Source of the DNA: Phialocephala subalpina
Lineage: Eukaryota; Ascomycota; Leotiomycetes; Helotiales; Mollisiaceae
Assembly (NCBI GenBank): GCA_900073065.1
Contig: FJOG01000033.1
Coordinates: 261,649 to 325,648, forward strand
Reading direction: 5' to 3'
Length of the DNA: 64,000 nt
Under the pieces are notes generated by a model, which searched no databases, had not been told where the DNA came from, and saw only the letters and a list, made by a program, of their open reading frames with translations. Shown piece by piece: positions 19,424 to 30,524 of this stretch; within the stretch, counting starts at the first letter, position 1, and each line of letters opens with the position of its first letter. Both the position numbers and the translations under genes were made by a program.

Positions 19424-20408
19424 ATGGAGAACATCACCAACCATTTGAACTCTGTTAAAGAGAGCGCTTATCAATTCCTCGGTCTCCTTCGTCAAAAAAC
19501 ACTATGACAGGCGCAGAAGTTCAAGAAACCGTCACCTCGCGAGTTCGAGCACCCCACCACCGAGCAATGATCGATGCATGCGTCACCGGCAACCTGAAGG
19601 AGTTGAAGAGACTCTTTCGGCAACCAACACAATATCCAAAAAGGAGACCCGCAAGTAAAGCGGGTTTACAGCAAGCCAGAAGATCCAGTCACCGATCCTC
19701 CCGTCACACTAGACCTAATCCTCGCAGCCGTCAAACACAAACAAACCTCAACACTCAAATACGTCCTCGAGATCTACCCCACTGCCGATATCTCATACAG
19801 CAGCGTCATTCCTGTCGCTTTGGAATATGGGAACGTCTCAATCTTCGAAATTCTCTATAAACACGACCCTAAGATTGTATTAGGGGAAGACGACGCCCAT
19901 GTCGCCATCCTCGTACACGCATGTCGATCCTTCACTTCCGATGAAGATATCATCTGGCTTTTAGATCATGGAGCAGATCCCACAACAGAACAGGGGTTAT
20001 TTGGAGGTGCTGTTGGCTGCAATTCAGAATCAGAGGTCTTTGGCTGTTGTGAAGAGGATGCTTGAGAGCCATAATAGGATTTGGGGGTTTACTATTGGTG
20101 CGGCTGTGAGGTGTGGAAGACTGGATCTGCTTCAGCTGTTCGAGAAAAGGGGATTGCTTGTCGGTAGACAGAGCGATGTTGAGTCCCTGAGAAGCCATCT
20201 GGAATCAGCACGGGAGTTTAAGAATGCTGAGATTGTTGCATTCTTTGAGAAGGTAATTGAGGAGATCGAAGGGGGGGAGCAGGAAGTGAATGCCAAAAGC
20301 ACAAGAGAAAAGGAAAGAAGGTTCTCGAGCGAGAGCGAGGAATGGCCGAAGGGGGAAAAGACAGATACCAAACCGAGTGGCAGGGCTTGGTGGCAGGTAT
20401 GGAAGTAA
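19424..20408 (+). pseudogene. Ankyrin-type protein, frameshifted
   Basis: Coding sequence continues across the interval but in several frames. The first segment from ATG 19424 (NHLNSVKESAYQFLGLL) runs to a TGA unless one base is restored in the A run at about 19494-19499, after which MTGAEVQETV and HHRAMIDACVTGNLKELKRLF follow. A second shift near 19618 leads to the GDPQVKRVYSKPEDP segment and then VALEYGNVSIFEILYKHDP. A third near 19995 separates LLDHGADPTT from GYLEVLLAAIQ and RCGRLDLLQLFEKRGLL. The ACVTGNLKELKRLF, LLDHGADP and CGRLDLLQLFEKRG pieces are ankyrin-like helices. At least three frame changes are needed, so it is a pseudogene or a badly assembled gene. About 325 codons in total, with a basic tail ending WWQVWK. 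Confidence 0.55.
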
Positions 20409-20492
20409 TGGAATAACCAGATTTCAGAATGTCCAACACAATACTTGATGAATCTCGTTCATTCACTTTCATTCCCCGTCTTCAACTGTCGC

Positions 20493-21676
20493 TTAAACAA
20501 CACTAGTATACACAGTCCTCCACTCTGGATAATGCGTATAAGAATAAACCTCCGTCCTCGTACTCACAACAGTAACATACTCCCAACTCTGCACCGCATT
20601 TGTCTGCGTCAGCGTGAGCGGCGTCGGCCCTGCACTAATCAAACACGAACACACGAATGGAAGATATAGCAACTGCATTGACGACAAGTATTCTGGGATT
20701 GTGTAGGCTCGCTTTTGAATTCCTGCTGCGGCGACTGCGGTGTGTGTTGGAGCGGGAGTGATGGTGGGAAGTGGTGGGGAGGTGGCGGAACATCCTGTCT
20801 GTGTTTCGCCAAATATCAGCACTTACATCTCACTCGCCATGCTCCCAGAATATCTCAAGAGCCGGAATGAAAAAGGAATACTCACAGGCAATAAATCCCC
20901 ACACCCCCTATCCCAAAACACCGCCGTCGTCCTAAAATTCGTATCCACATTCCCCGCCACAGAAACATTATACAAATTACACCTCTCCAACACCCCATTA
21001 TCTTGCGGTACCACCTGGAAACTCCTACAATCACTATTTTTCAAGCATAATTGGTGACATTCTGCGTGAGGGAGGAAATCGTAGGTGAGCATGTTTTGAT
21101 AGTAGCCGTTGGCGGAGATATTGCAGGACATTGAGGGGGAGGGGATGGGGCATAGGGCGGTGGTAGTGGCGATGGAGTTGTCGACGGCGGTGGTGGAGAG
21201 GGAGGTGGTTTTGGTTGATGTTACTGTGTCTGTTTTCACTCCGCTGAATGTCGTCTGTGCCCAAGCTATTGTTGTGGATTGCACGACGGCGGAGCAGAAG
21301 GCTGAGTAGTCGAATGATTGTGCTGCGAGGGTGGATACTTGTGGGCTGAACAGAGATATATGTTAGGATGTGAGCTTCAATGGATTGTTTGGTGACTGCG
21401 TACGGATGTTGAAGCATGGTGAAGATGTTGCGGAAGTCACCCGAAGCAGTTGTAGCTGTGCAGACTGAGGACTTTGTCAGCTAGTGGTTTCTTGGAGAGG
21501 GTTTCTTGCAACTTACAATTTGGCTTCGTCCAGGTTAGAGCTGTGGGGTTTTGACGCGCTGCTAAGAGGAGTGGTTCAGGAAGTTGCTCACGCTTCGAAA
21601 GTCCATCTGGATGTGATGGCAAAGCCACGACCAAGATGTTGGCGCTTACCAAGCACACAATTAATGTCGACTTCAT
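20493..21676 (-). CDS. Secreted protein with PAN/apple-like domain
   Basis: Four exons, 21676-21517, 21464-21404, 21345-20886 and 20798-20493, joined by canonical introns of 52, 58 and 87 bp, give 328 residues. Residues 1-19 form a signal peptide (MKSTLIVCLVSANILVVAL), followed by a Lys-Arg Kex2-type site at 28-29. A Ser/Thr-rich stretch (about 100-130) precedes a cysteine-patterned region, CPIPSPSMSC through YDFLPHAECHQLC, NSDCRSFQV and FWDRGC, which matches a PAN/apple fold used for protein or carbohydrate binding. A second Lys-Arg (GIQKRAY) lies in the C-terminal exon. It probably acts outside the cell or in the wall, possibly in adhesion or host interaction (inference). The C-terminus is serine/threonine/tyrosine-rich and has no GPI-like tail. 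Confidence 0.72.
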
Positions 21677-22356
21677 TGTGATTGTGAGACGACGAAGGTA
21701 TGATGAGAAGTGAACCGAAGACTAAAGATAAGAAACTCGATTATAGAACGTGAAAATCTTGACGTCAATAGGGACATCGAAACTTTATACACCCATCCCT
21801 AGCACAAGGTACCACGCGACATCAAGCTTCCCCGCGCTGATGGATAGCTGATATGACCTATCACCCCAGGATCTGTGTCAAAACAATTTAAGCTCGCATC
21901 CTCATCTCCATAAACAGTACGACTCGGATGCTTATTTGAGTGCTGGTGCTCGGGGTCGCGATCATCTGATAAAACGTCCCGCTGCAGGAACGGGACCCGG
22001 TAATGCAGCCTAAAAGCCTCACATCTGCCAGATTGCTTGACTGGGTCTGTAACCGAATCAAATCCTTGCAAGTCTGGAAGTTCATATGATTGATATCGAG
22101 GTGACAGTGGGTTGAATTGAAAGCTTGAATATGAGTTAAGGCGGGATATCAATGAAGACGGATGAGGAAGGCGGGGTTGGGTAGATCGGAGGGGATTTGC
22201 ATTGGGGTCTTCCGCACTTGCTAGGAGGGAGGAAAATCCTCCGATGCTTAGGTTGGACGTAAACAGGACGAGAGCAAAGGACTGAACAGTATAGTTTGAT
22301 ACGATGCTGAAGGAGAACTGGGTATAAGGCATGAAAACAAAGAAAACAAATATCAT
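21677..22356. other. Intergenic, mostly 3' of the RBR gene
   Basis: Promoter of the PAN-domain gene next to 21676, and the 3' flank of the RBR gene. A 185-codon minus-strand frame starts immediately after the RBR stop but has no family signal and is taken as noncoding. Confidence 0.4.
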
Positions 22357-24808
22357 CTACACCCTCGCGTACTCGACCTGCTCCATCTCTGAAACCATCG
22401 AGAGTCTCTCCCTGACAACTGCCTCGACCCACATTCCCTCCGCCCACTTCTTCGTCTTCCACGCTGAAGCATCGGCCTTTGCCGTTTTCTCGATCTCGCT
22501 GATCTCGTTGGCATGCTTGACCATGAGAGCTTCCATCTTCCTCTTCTCTCCCTCTTTGATCGCGAAGATTTGCTTCTTGCGATACGCATCCCAAAATCTA
22601 TATTCCTTATCTTGATCATGTCTCAACTCATCTCTCGCCTCGCGGATTTTATACTCTCCATCTGGTTTCCCATTCCAGTACAACTTAAGCCCTTGAACGT
22701 ATTCTTCCTCGATGCGTTGTTCCTCTGAGAGACGCATGCGATATTCTTGCCTGTATGCGTACTCGGCATCAAAAATGACCGTGTCCGATTCCCTCGTAAG
22801 TGTCTCGAGTTCAGATGGGTGGCTAAGGGCGAATCGGTCCAAAGCGTCTTGGCGCTGTTTCCGCTGAAACTCAACTTCGAATTCATATCGCTCGATCATG
22901 AAGACACGCTGGACTTCGTTCAAGCCCTCGAGTTCAGTTGTCAGTTGACGGAAGCGCAGACCAATAGCTGCAACGCGTTCCTCCTCCATGCGGCGTCGCT
23001 CTGCCTCCCGTTGTCGTCTTTCTTCTTCATCTCTCAGTCTCTGGGCCTCTAGAGCGGCAGCTTCACGCTCAGCTTCATCGCGCTCGAAGTCCGCAACCAT
23101 CTGGACGAGTATCCGCTCCTCCTCAGCAGCAGCTTCTCGTCGAGCAGCCTCAGCAGCGGCGATCACTTCTTGTGTCGCTCTCTGTTGACGTCTGACTTCA
23201 GCTGCTTCCTGTGCCGCGACGAGCTGAGTATCAGTACAGCTGCATGTCCGCCACCTTGCGCTGCAGATGTAGCAGAATTCTGCTTTGCATCTACACGTCA
23301 TGTGCCGGCAGCCTTTGTTATGCTCAACGAAGGCGTGGCATTGGTAGCATCGTTTCCATCCCTCGAGCTCGGCGAGGCTGATTGTTTGTTGAAGTGCGGG
23401 GTCTTGAGGACAGTCAGAGCCGTGATGAGAGACTCCTCGACATGATACACATGTTCGTTTCGAGCACTGTAGACATCTTGCGGTGTTGTGCTGCTTGTTG
23501 ACTTTCTTTGGTGGGATCCAGCTGTTGCATCCCGAATGCGCGCAGTATATCCGATCGCTCGTAGGTATTGACCATTCTGCTGAGCGTTGTTCGAACTTTT
23601 CTTTTGTTGTGGCGTCTAGGTGGGGTAAAATAGTTTCAGAAGGGATCGTATTCAAGCAGCATTTGACCGGCCACTGCGTCTCTGCTTCCAGAGCCGTACT
23701 ATAACATGTCAACGGAATCCAACATGTATGTGACAATTGGGTTCTTACCTGATTAGTCGCTGAAAACAATCGGCGCAGTAGCTATGGCAGGTTAGTTTGA
23801 TCATGTCACCTCCCTCAAAGTCATCGAGACACGACACGCATTCCCTGTTGGAATCAGTTATGGTTTTGCTTCAGGTTGGGATTTCTGCCATACCTTGTTC
23901 CTGAGTCTGAAACGGAAATCTCGGGAGCTAGAGCTGCAGGAGTTGAGACCTCGACTCTCGAGGGCTGGCTCATGCTCGGTATTGGAATTCGCAGCGACGA
24001 TGGGCTGCTAGTATGCTGCTGAGGAATCTCGAGGCTGAAGGTTGTGTTGTCCTTCCTTCGGAACAGCGAGCTCAGACTAAAAGAAGACTTGTGCTTTCCT
24101 TTGCCTGCTGGCGCCAGCATGGGTATTGGTAGAATTGGTAGTCCCGAAAGGCTTGCAAAGGAAGCCTCTGGCAACGTTGACCCATATCCGGAATCATTTG
24201 AGACCAAAGAGGTGGCACTATCACTTCTCAGATCGGCCCGCTCAGCAGCCTCCGACAGTGGGTCGAGACTTGCAATCGTTGGGACCTGTACGTAGTCAGT
24301 ACGGGAGGTTCAAAAATGTGATTGTGGTACTTGCGTTTCTTCTGGGCTTGACTGATGCTCTCCTGGTTCTCGCCAACGGCCGCCTTTCTCGTGCAGCTTC
24401 TGCTTGTCTCTCGTTCTCTTCCACAAGCTGCGTCCTCACCCGCTCTATAGATCTAGGAATTAGACCTCGAAGCTCCTCAGATGTCCCTTCCTGAACTCTG
24501 GAAAGCTCTGTTGGGGGTTCATATTGCTTCCAGTCAACATCTTGATCCCTGTCGACGCTTTCGACCACTGGCTCGAATGCTAGAAAAGATGGAGTCCTGG
24601 TAATTCCGATAGATGATGATTGCGGTGTATCGAAAAAAAGTTCGTCATTGCTCCGTGACGATGAAGGGGTGGCTGAATATGGGACTCGTAATGTTGGTTG
24701 TCTCATTTGTGTGTTTATCCTTGGAACTCTCAGCTGATTGTCGTGTCTTTCATCTTCCACCGACGGTCTTGGCCAACCACCAGGCATCATGGTAACCGCT
24801 GCTGTCAT
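22357..24808 (-). CDS. RBR (RING-IBR-RING) E3 ubiquitin ligase
   Basis: Exons: about 24808-24353, 24285-23894, 23844-23749 and 23698-22357, giving about 761 residues. Introns 23845-23893 and 23699-23748 are canonical. The first intron is less certain: the obvious GTACCA donor after 24331 breaks the frame, while a GTCAAG donor after 24353 keeps it. Domains: a disordered N-terminus (1-280); RING1 with CVSCLDDF and CHSYCADCF (about 284-312); IBR with CAHSGCNSW, CLQCSKRTC and CRGVSHHGSDC; RING2 with CYQCHAFVEHNKGCRHMTC, where the GC cysteine is the expected thioester-forming residue, then CYICSARWRTCSC; and a long charged coiled coil (about 490-730). RBR enzymes take ubiquitin from an E2 onto the RING2 cysteine and pass it to a substrate. 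Fungi have many such expanded RBRs with unknown substrates. Confidence 0.85.
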
Positions 24809-26197
24809 TTTGGTAGGGGAAATAGAACTATCAAAAAAAAACAATACTGCAAGTACTGTGATGGTCTTCAAAGGAGGAAGTGAAGCAGAATTCTCATCGA
24901 CACCCTTACACTTGATATCACAGGATTTGAATGAGCAGTGCCCCAATCAGTGTGCCCTCTGCTCTGGCCAACCTGATAAGCCGCAAGCGTGCTTCATCAG
25001 GAGCCCAAACAACATTCTCTGCCTTCCATAGCTTCCCCACAGCCACCCTAGGGTGTTGTTGTGTGACATTCAACCAATCCAATCACCGCACGACAAGCAA
25101 CTTCACTGCACTCAAATCCCTTTCTGTGACACATCAACGAATGAACGCAGAGCTTCCTGTGGTCTCATCGAGTCCAAATCCCCCTCTCAATCACGTTTTC
25201 GCCGCAATCGGGAAGGTGCATAACTTGATACTTTGGCTGCCTGCTGTGATGGGGCTGAGCCAACGCCAGCCGGCAGGGCATTCACCAATCTGGCTGCGCA
25301 GTCTGCCTGGAGGATCAAGATGACCCGTCCACAAGTCATTGCATTGCCCAGCTCATGCGATAGAACAATCTTGGAAGGTGGATGGAAGCATTTGAAGGAT
25401 GTAGTGTCGTCTTCCCCGTGTTCTTGGATGATCCTGCTCAATCAACGATGTGGTGACTTCAGGGCGTTGATAGCTGTCACTCGAGAGCCTCATGCTCGCC
25501 CAGCGTGTGAGCGACTTGTTTCCCCATCATTGGCTGCTATAGAGCCCGAATAGTGTCATTTACGGTGATCGTTCGGGTTCAGTGTAGGCGGAGCAGGCGT
25601 TCTGCTGTTGTTGTATTGTTGCGAAGAGGAAGTTGGGACAGCGGCGAAGTTTTTGCGACCGACGCCCCGATGGCGCTAAAATAACCTTACACGCTAGTCA
25701 GAGCCCAAAAAACCCTCACAAGAACCTCTCCCTCTCTTCCTCATCGTTTTCCCAGCACAGAAGCTGTGTACCTCATTCTACTTTCGTCCTCACCCAGTTA
25801 CCAAGAGGCGTTGATGTTGCCAATCACTCCGATACTCTCTGTTGATAGTCTTCACTGGAAAGCAAGTGCATCCCAGAGATTGGACCGCGGACCACGTCAA
25901 ACTGGATCCGGAGAGGTTAATGATCCTCTATCTGGAAGGATCCAGGCTGAATTCTATGCTAGCTGTGTGACAATTAGTAGTCACAGAGCAGGATCGAGTG
26001 TCGTACGCATAATATTCCGGAAATTTTGCATTTAGTCACATGTATTGTTCAGCGACTTTGTTCTATTGAAGATTGCATTCTACCTTCGCACTCAAAAACA
26101 CCTTGAAATTTAACATAACCCACACGTCCCAAAGGGAGACCGAGAACGAGAACGAAACCATCTTTTCCTACAGCGAACCCGTCTCAGAATAGTCACA
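24809..26197. other. Intergenic
   Basis: Promoter side of the RBR gene and 3' side of the membrane-protein remnant. Several 80-130-codon frames on both strands overlap one another without family signal. No repeat or RNA gene recognised. Confidence 0.4.
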
Positions 26198-27130
26198 TCA
26201 CGGATGTTCGGTCCGGTCCTGTCGTTGGATTTGTTCTGGCCCGATTTCCGTCTCTACTATCGAAGCTTGTAGTTTGCTCTCCGTTGGCGAAGCTATGGTT
26301 GGAGTTTCACTCAAGGAGTAAGCAGTCTCTATCCTAGACTTCTTCTCTTCATCGTGGTGCTCCGGCGACGGTACTGGTTGCCCACCTCGAATACTTGGAT
26401 GCCATTCATCCCACTCCGATGCCACCTGCATCTTCTCGCCATCGGTGGAAGTAACAGGAATGTCCTCATCGCACCTCTCCCAAGTTCCTAATCCAGCCTC
26501 TTCAAACGCCATGCGCTGCAGCTGGAGCGCGGAGTTGAGCCTCCAGTACATACGTCGGTAAAGGCCTCGCTTTGACTTCGACCGTTTCCGAATCCACCCC
26601 ACGATTGTCTCCAGATACAGGCTGGAGCAGATCACTAGTCCTCCGAATCCAAGAATGAGGCTCATTGCTAAGACACTGAAGGATGTGTAAGCGTTGTCGC
26701 GCATGATGAAGTTCTGGCAGTGCCACTGAACGCCGGTTTCGTTTGCGGCTGCATTCGCAGTGTACTTTCCGAGCTGTCCCGGTGGGCCAGTTGCAACTTC
26801 AGACACGTATCGCTGGATGAGGTTCATGCCGATAGCGAACCAATTGGTCGCTTCCAGAATCCATTTATCACTTGGTATTGTTGAAGAAGTCCCGTATGAT
26901 ACAAGATCTCTGGCTAGCAATGGCGAAGACATAACATTGATCACTGTGTGCACCTCTGCATACAGTGCGGCTTGAGAGATTACCAATACTACAGTCGCTT
27001 AATTCCTAGTGTCAACAATATCAGAGAAGTTCCAAGCCCATAATGCGTCGTACCCTAGTAGCGAGGTGCATCTCGTTGAGGAGTCTGGGGCACGAGTCGG
27101 GTTGCAGAATTGGTGTTTCTTGATTGGAAT
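26198..27130 (-). pseudogene. Fungal integral-membrane protein, 5'-truncated
   Basis: An open frame of 262 residues (26986-26198) has a membrane helix near residues 102-124 (SVLAMSLILGFGGLVICSSL), a basic segment after it (RKRSKSKRG), then a long acidic, proline-rich cytoplasmic tail. The same frame reads protein-like further upstream to about 27130 (CNPTRAP, RCTSLLGYDALWAWN), interrupted by TAA at 26999-27001. Upstream of about 27230 the sequence becomes an AT-rich block, so the 5' half is missing. The layout (extracellular Cys-containing part, single late helix, long tail) matches a common uncharacterised fungal membrane family. Inference: a gene cut off by a repeat insertion and now decaying. 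Confidence 0.5.
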
Positions 27131-27235
27131 CTCGATACCTCCTAACTATCAAGTTCACGTGATCTCGCGCCGCCTTTGCTTAAGCTTGCTCACCCATCTC
27201 ACCAAATATCGTTAACTTTTAACGAGGGGCTCGAA

Positions 27236-27960
27236 ATGGCCCCTTTTCCTAATTAATAATCCCAAATCTATTCTTATTATATTTTTATAATTTATATTAA
27301 TTAAATAATTTATTTTATTTTATTTTAAAGTATTTAATATTATTTTTTATAAATTATTTAAAACTTTATATTTTATAAAATATAAAGTCCAATTATATAT
27401 ATATTATTATATTAGAAATAAAAAAGTTTAAAATTTTAATTTTCTATCGAAATAAATTTACGATTAATAAATATATTATCTTATTAAAAACGTTTTTCTT
27501 TTACTTATAATTTAAAGATTATTTGAATTATTTAGGACTTATAATTAGTTTTCAAGAGAAATTAACCAATTATTATTTATTGAATTTTCATAAGGTAAAC
27601 AAAATATGAAATATTAATTATTTAATTAAAAATTAAAATACTAAAATTATTTCCTTTTTTAAATAAGTAAATTCTTTTTTTATTATAATTTAAATAACGT
27701 AATTTATATTAGAATTGCGTAATATAAAAAAATAATAAATTCTTCATTAATTTTTTATTAATTTTTTATTTTTATAAAAAAGATAAAAAACTAATAAATC
27801 TTTTATATTTTTAATAATAAAGAATTTATTATTCTTTTATTATTTCTTTATTTAAGCTTTTATTTTATAAAATAAAAATTAATTTGAAAAAAAATTTTAA
27901 ATAAAAAAGACAAAGAATTACTTATTAATTCTAATATTATCTCTAAGGTATAAATAGTAT
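27236..27960. repeat. AT-rich block (probably RIP-mutated repeat)
   Basis: About 725 bp composed almost wholly of A and T with TTATTA/TAAATA words and no credible frame. The edges are sharp: ordinary composition resumes at about 27960. As with 3736-4690, this is the signature of a repeat mutated by RIP. It abuts the truncated end of the membrane-protein remnant. Confidence 0.65.
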
Positions 27961-29615
27961 CTTCCAGAACATCAATAAAGCCTCTACTTTGCACCAGATC
28001 CGTTCTGCTTGAGACGTGAAGGATTTGCAAGGAGAAGATGTCAACTGGGAAGCGGCTCCAAACACTAGCCTTTTCCATCATTCTGTGTTCTCACCTGGAC
28101 AAACTCTTTGTCTATGGGTCACCAATTTGCTTTAGTCTCTGCAGCCCCACGGCTTCACAGGGCCCCCATACAGGGGACAAATAAAACAACTTACAGCTGA
28201 TATTGCCATCGCCATCTGTATTAACATGGCGTATCATCGCCTGCTATGCTTCGGTTGAGAACTCAGCGCAGCGTTCCTTACCATTTTAACGTTTTAGAGG
28301 CAGTTATTCGTCAAATGGTTGTCAGAGGTACGACGGAGCCTAGTGTGTAGAAGGGAGAGCAAATGAAGTGATGAAGCCACGGGGAAGGGTCATTACAATT
28401 CTGCGCGGGTGTGGAAAGCAGGAAGTGCAGATTTACTGGTGAGGGTTGCTAAGAGGCTCTAACGAAGTAAGGTTAGCAAATCAGGCTAGGGACAGGCTAA
28501 ATGATATTGTATGCCCTCTAAATTTTTATTCAGTTGGTCCCTTCGCAGGAACAATTGTACAGTACCGGTGTTTTTCTCCCCACTACGGCGCGATGGCTCA
28601 AAGCCAAGACCTTAGCAACAGTATCACGACACATCCCCATCCCTCCCACATCCGTCTGACCAGATTGTTGAAGCATAGCGTCAGCGCCGATACTGCCTCC
28701 GAATCACTTCAAGCGCGTCACAAGAATCACGACCCGATATCACGACACACTACCCACGATATACACGATATTGAAGGTCATCAGCTACCCGGATACACAC
28801 GATACAAAAGCCAAATCAAGTCACAAAACCCATCTTAACAAATTGGTATAGGTGAAACGCTGGCATTTGAGAAGAGCATCGGAAGGAAAGCGCGATGGTT
28901 ACAAGACAAGTTTCAAATGCAGCGTGAGGAGTAGGAGGCAGATTTGATATGGGAGAAGAATGAGCGGAGGGCATGAGCGGAGGGCACCTGAGTATGAGGG
29001 TGGTGTGAAATGGGAGAAAAGTGAAAGAAGGGTGCTGGCGAAGGTGGCCGGCTCGTGTGGGTGGGTAGGATAGAAGGGGGTGTGTGATGTGAGCTGACTC
29101 AAGTGGTTAAAGAGGCTATTTCTGAAAGCGATACTTTGCCCTTCAGTTCGGCTTCTTCGCAGAGTTTGGGGACTTTGGCTTTGTGGGTATAGTGGAAGCT
29201 TAAGACGCGCAGTATGGAGAGAATAATATTAAGGGTATAGGTGAATCTGATCTATGTCAGAGAGTACTTCTTTTGGGAGAACATCTGGGAACGAACATAA
29301 AGATAACGACAAAGGCGTAGTCAGTTTTGGGAAGGTCGCAGTAGATGTCCAGCTCTCCATAGGCTCCAAAGAGTCCATGGCCAAACCTGACCGTTGAAAA
29401 TCCTGGACGTGGATCATTTGGAGCATCACCAGGACCCCTTGAATGCGTTAGATACGGAGTACAGGTCCAGGAGATCTTGAAGTGAGGAGACATTGATATA
29501 ACCTAAAGTTTTCCCGGTTAAGACCGCCGCAGTCGGATGGCACGCCAGCAAAAGAGTAAACTGAGATCATACCGATACATATACCAGTGAAGATGAGGTA
29601 AATAATCACCTACAG
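27961..29615. other. No recognised gene
   Basis: A low-information stretch. A 15-bp direct repeat (GCGGAGGGCA twice) lies around 28971-28988. A 78-codon minus-strand frame at 29257-29493 has a somewhat protein-like composition but no family I recognise. No tRNA found. Confidence 0.4.
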
Positions 29616-29944
29616 ACATCGGTCAGGCAGCATACATCTCGGTGGACTCCTTTGGAACTGCCTACACCAACCCATTCTTCCACACAGTCATTCCAGGAAC
29701 CTTCTACTTCAGCCTCGTAATCACGATTCTGGCAACTATCGTCGCCCCGCAGGCCATGATTACTGGTGCTTTCCAGCTCTTATTACGGATTATGGTGATA
29801 TCGTACTTCCCTCATATCAAAACTGTCCATACATCTAAGCTATTCCACGGTCAAGTTTATATGCCATTGGCGAATTGGTTGCTGATGATTGGTTGTGCCG
29901 TTGTCACGGCTGCAACCTTAAGCCTTTCGGCGACATGCATTTGA
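29616..29944 (+). pseudogene. HAK: HAK/KUP K+ transporter fragment
   Basis: About 109 codons match the central to late part of HAK/KUP potassium transporters: GQAAYI, NPFFHTVIPGTFYFSLVI, the QAMITGAFQLL helix, SYFPHIKTVHTSKLFHGQVY, and MPLANWLLMIGCAVVTAA. These proteins are normally about 750-850 residues with 12 helices and take up K+ with high affinity. Here both ends are missing. The fragment begins just after a possible acceptor (CCTACAG at 29609-29615), and after TAATLSLSA the frame leaves the family and stops. It is a relic without function as a transporter. Confidence 0.8.
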
Positions 29945-30524
29945 ATTCAGACGGGACTCGCCTGAAAGATCTCCTTTGCGCTATTCAAATACTCGGCCCT
30001 CTAATTGTCTTATTTGAGGTCCGTAAACCCTCTCCCAGGACAAATAGTGTCAACAAGAGATATGTCTGATCTTCTTGGGTATGTCTTGCAGTACTTGTTG
30101 AATTCAGCAGTTCGGTAACAGCTGATCATCTCGACACCTGCTTTCCGAATATCGAACAGGGTTCTCTAGAAGCTGCGACACTGCCGCTGGTTTTCTGGGC
30201 TTGTTCCAAAGCCAGCGCTTCTCATAAAGTTATAAGTCGCGATCTTCTCAGCCACGCTGAAACCATCAAGAGGTCCCTTAGGCGCTGGCAAGGTCGCGGG
30301 ATCAAGGACTTTGGCGCCTTTCAAGATTACTTCCCAATAGGCGTTTTCGTCACATGAATCGCGTTTCTCACCCAAGACTTGCCCTCTTGTATGCCAGCAA
30401 GCGTTGCTCCTCTAGGTCTTACCATTAGCTCTACTTTCTCGTGCTCGAACGGCCCTGCTCGGCCTCACTAGAATCTCCATTGTCGCTGCTGAAGTCCGGA
30501 TCGCCATCACTTGAATCGTTATCA
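29945..30524. other. No supported gene
   Basis: A minus-strand frame of 69 codons at 30166-30375 has a protein-like feel (GAKVLDPATLPAPKGPL, SVAEKIATYNF) and could be a gene fragment, but no family is recognised. Otherwise this is the 3' flank of the APC permease. Confidence 0.35.

Noticed and set aside
21799..22356. 185-codon minus-strand frame starting right after the RBR stop
   Set aside because: No family signal, starts inside the 3' flank of a well-supported gene, and composition resembles noncoding sequence.
29257..29493. 78-codon minus-strand frame with protein-like composition
   Set aside because: No recognised family, no intron partners, and it lies beside a relic; too weak to call.
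30166..30375. 69-codon minus-strand frame
   Set aside because: Possibly a gene fragment, but there is no family match and no supporting structure.
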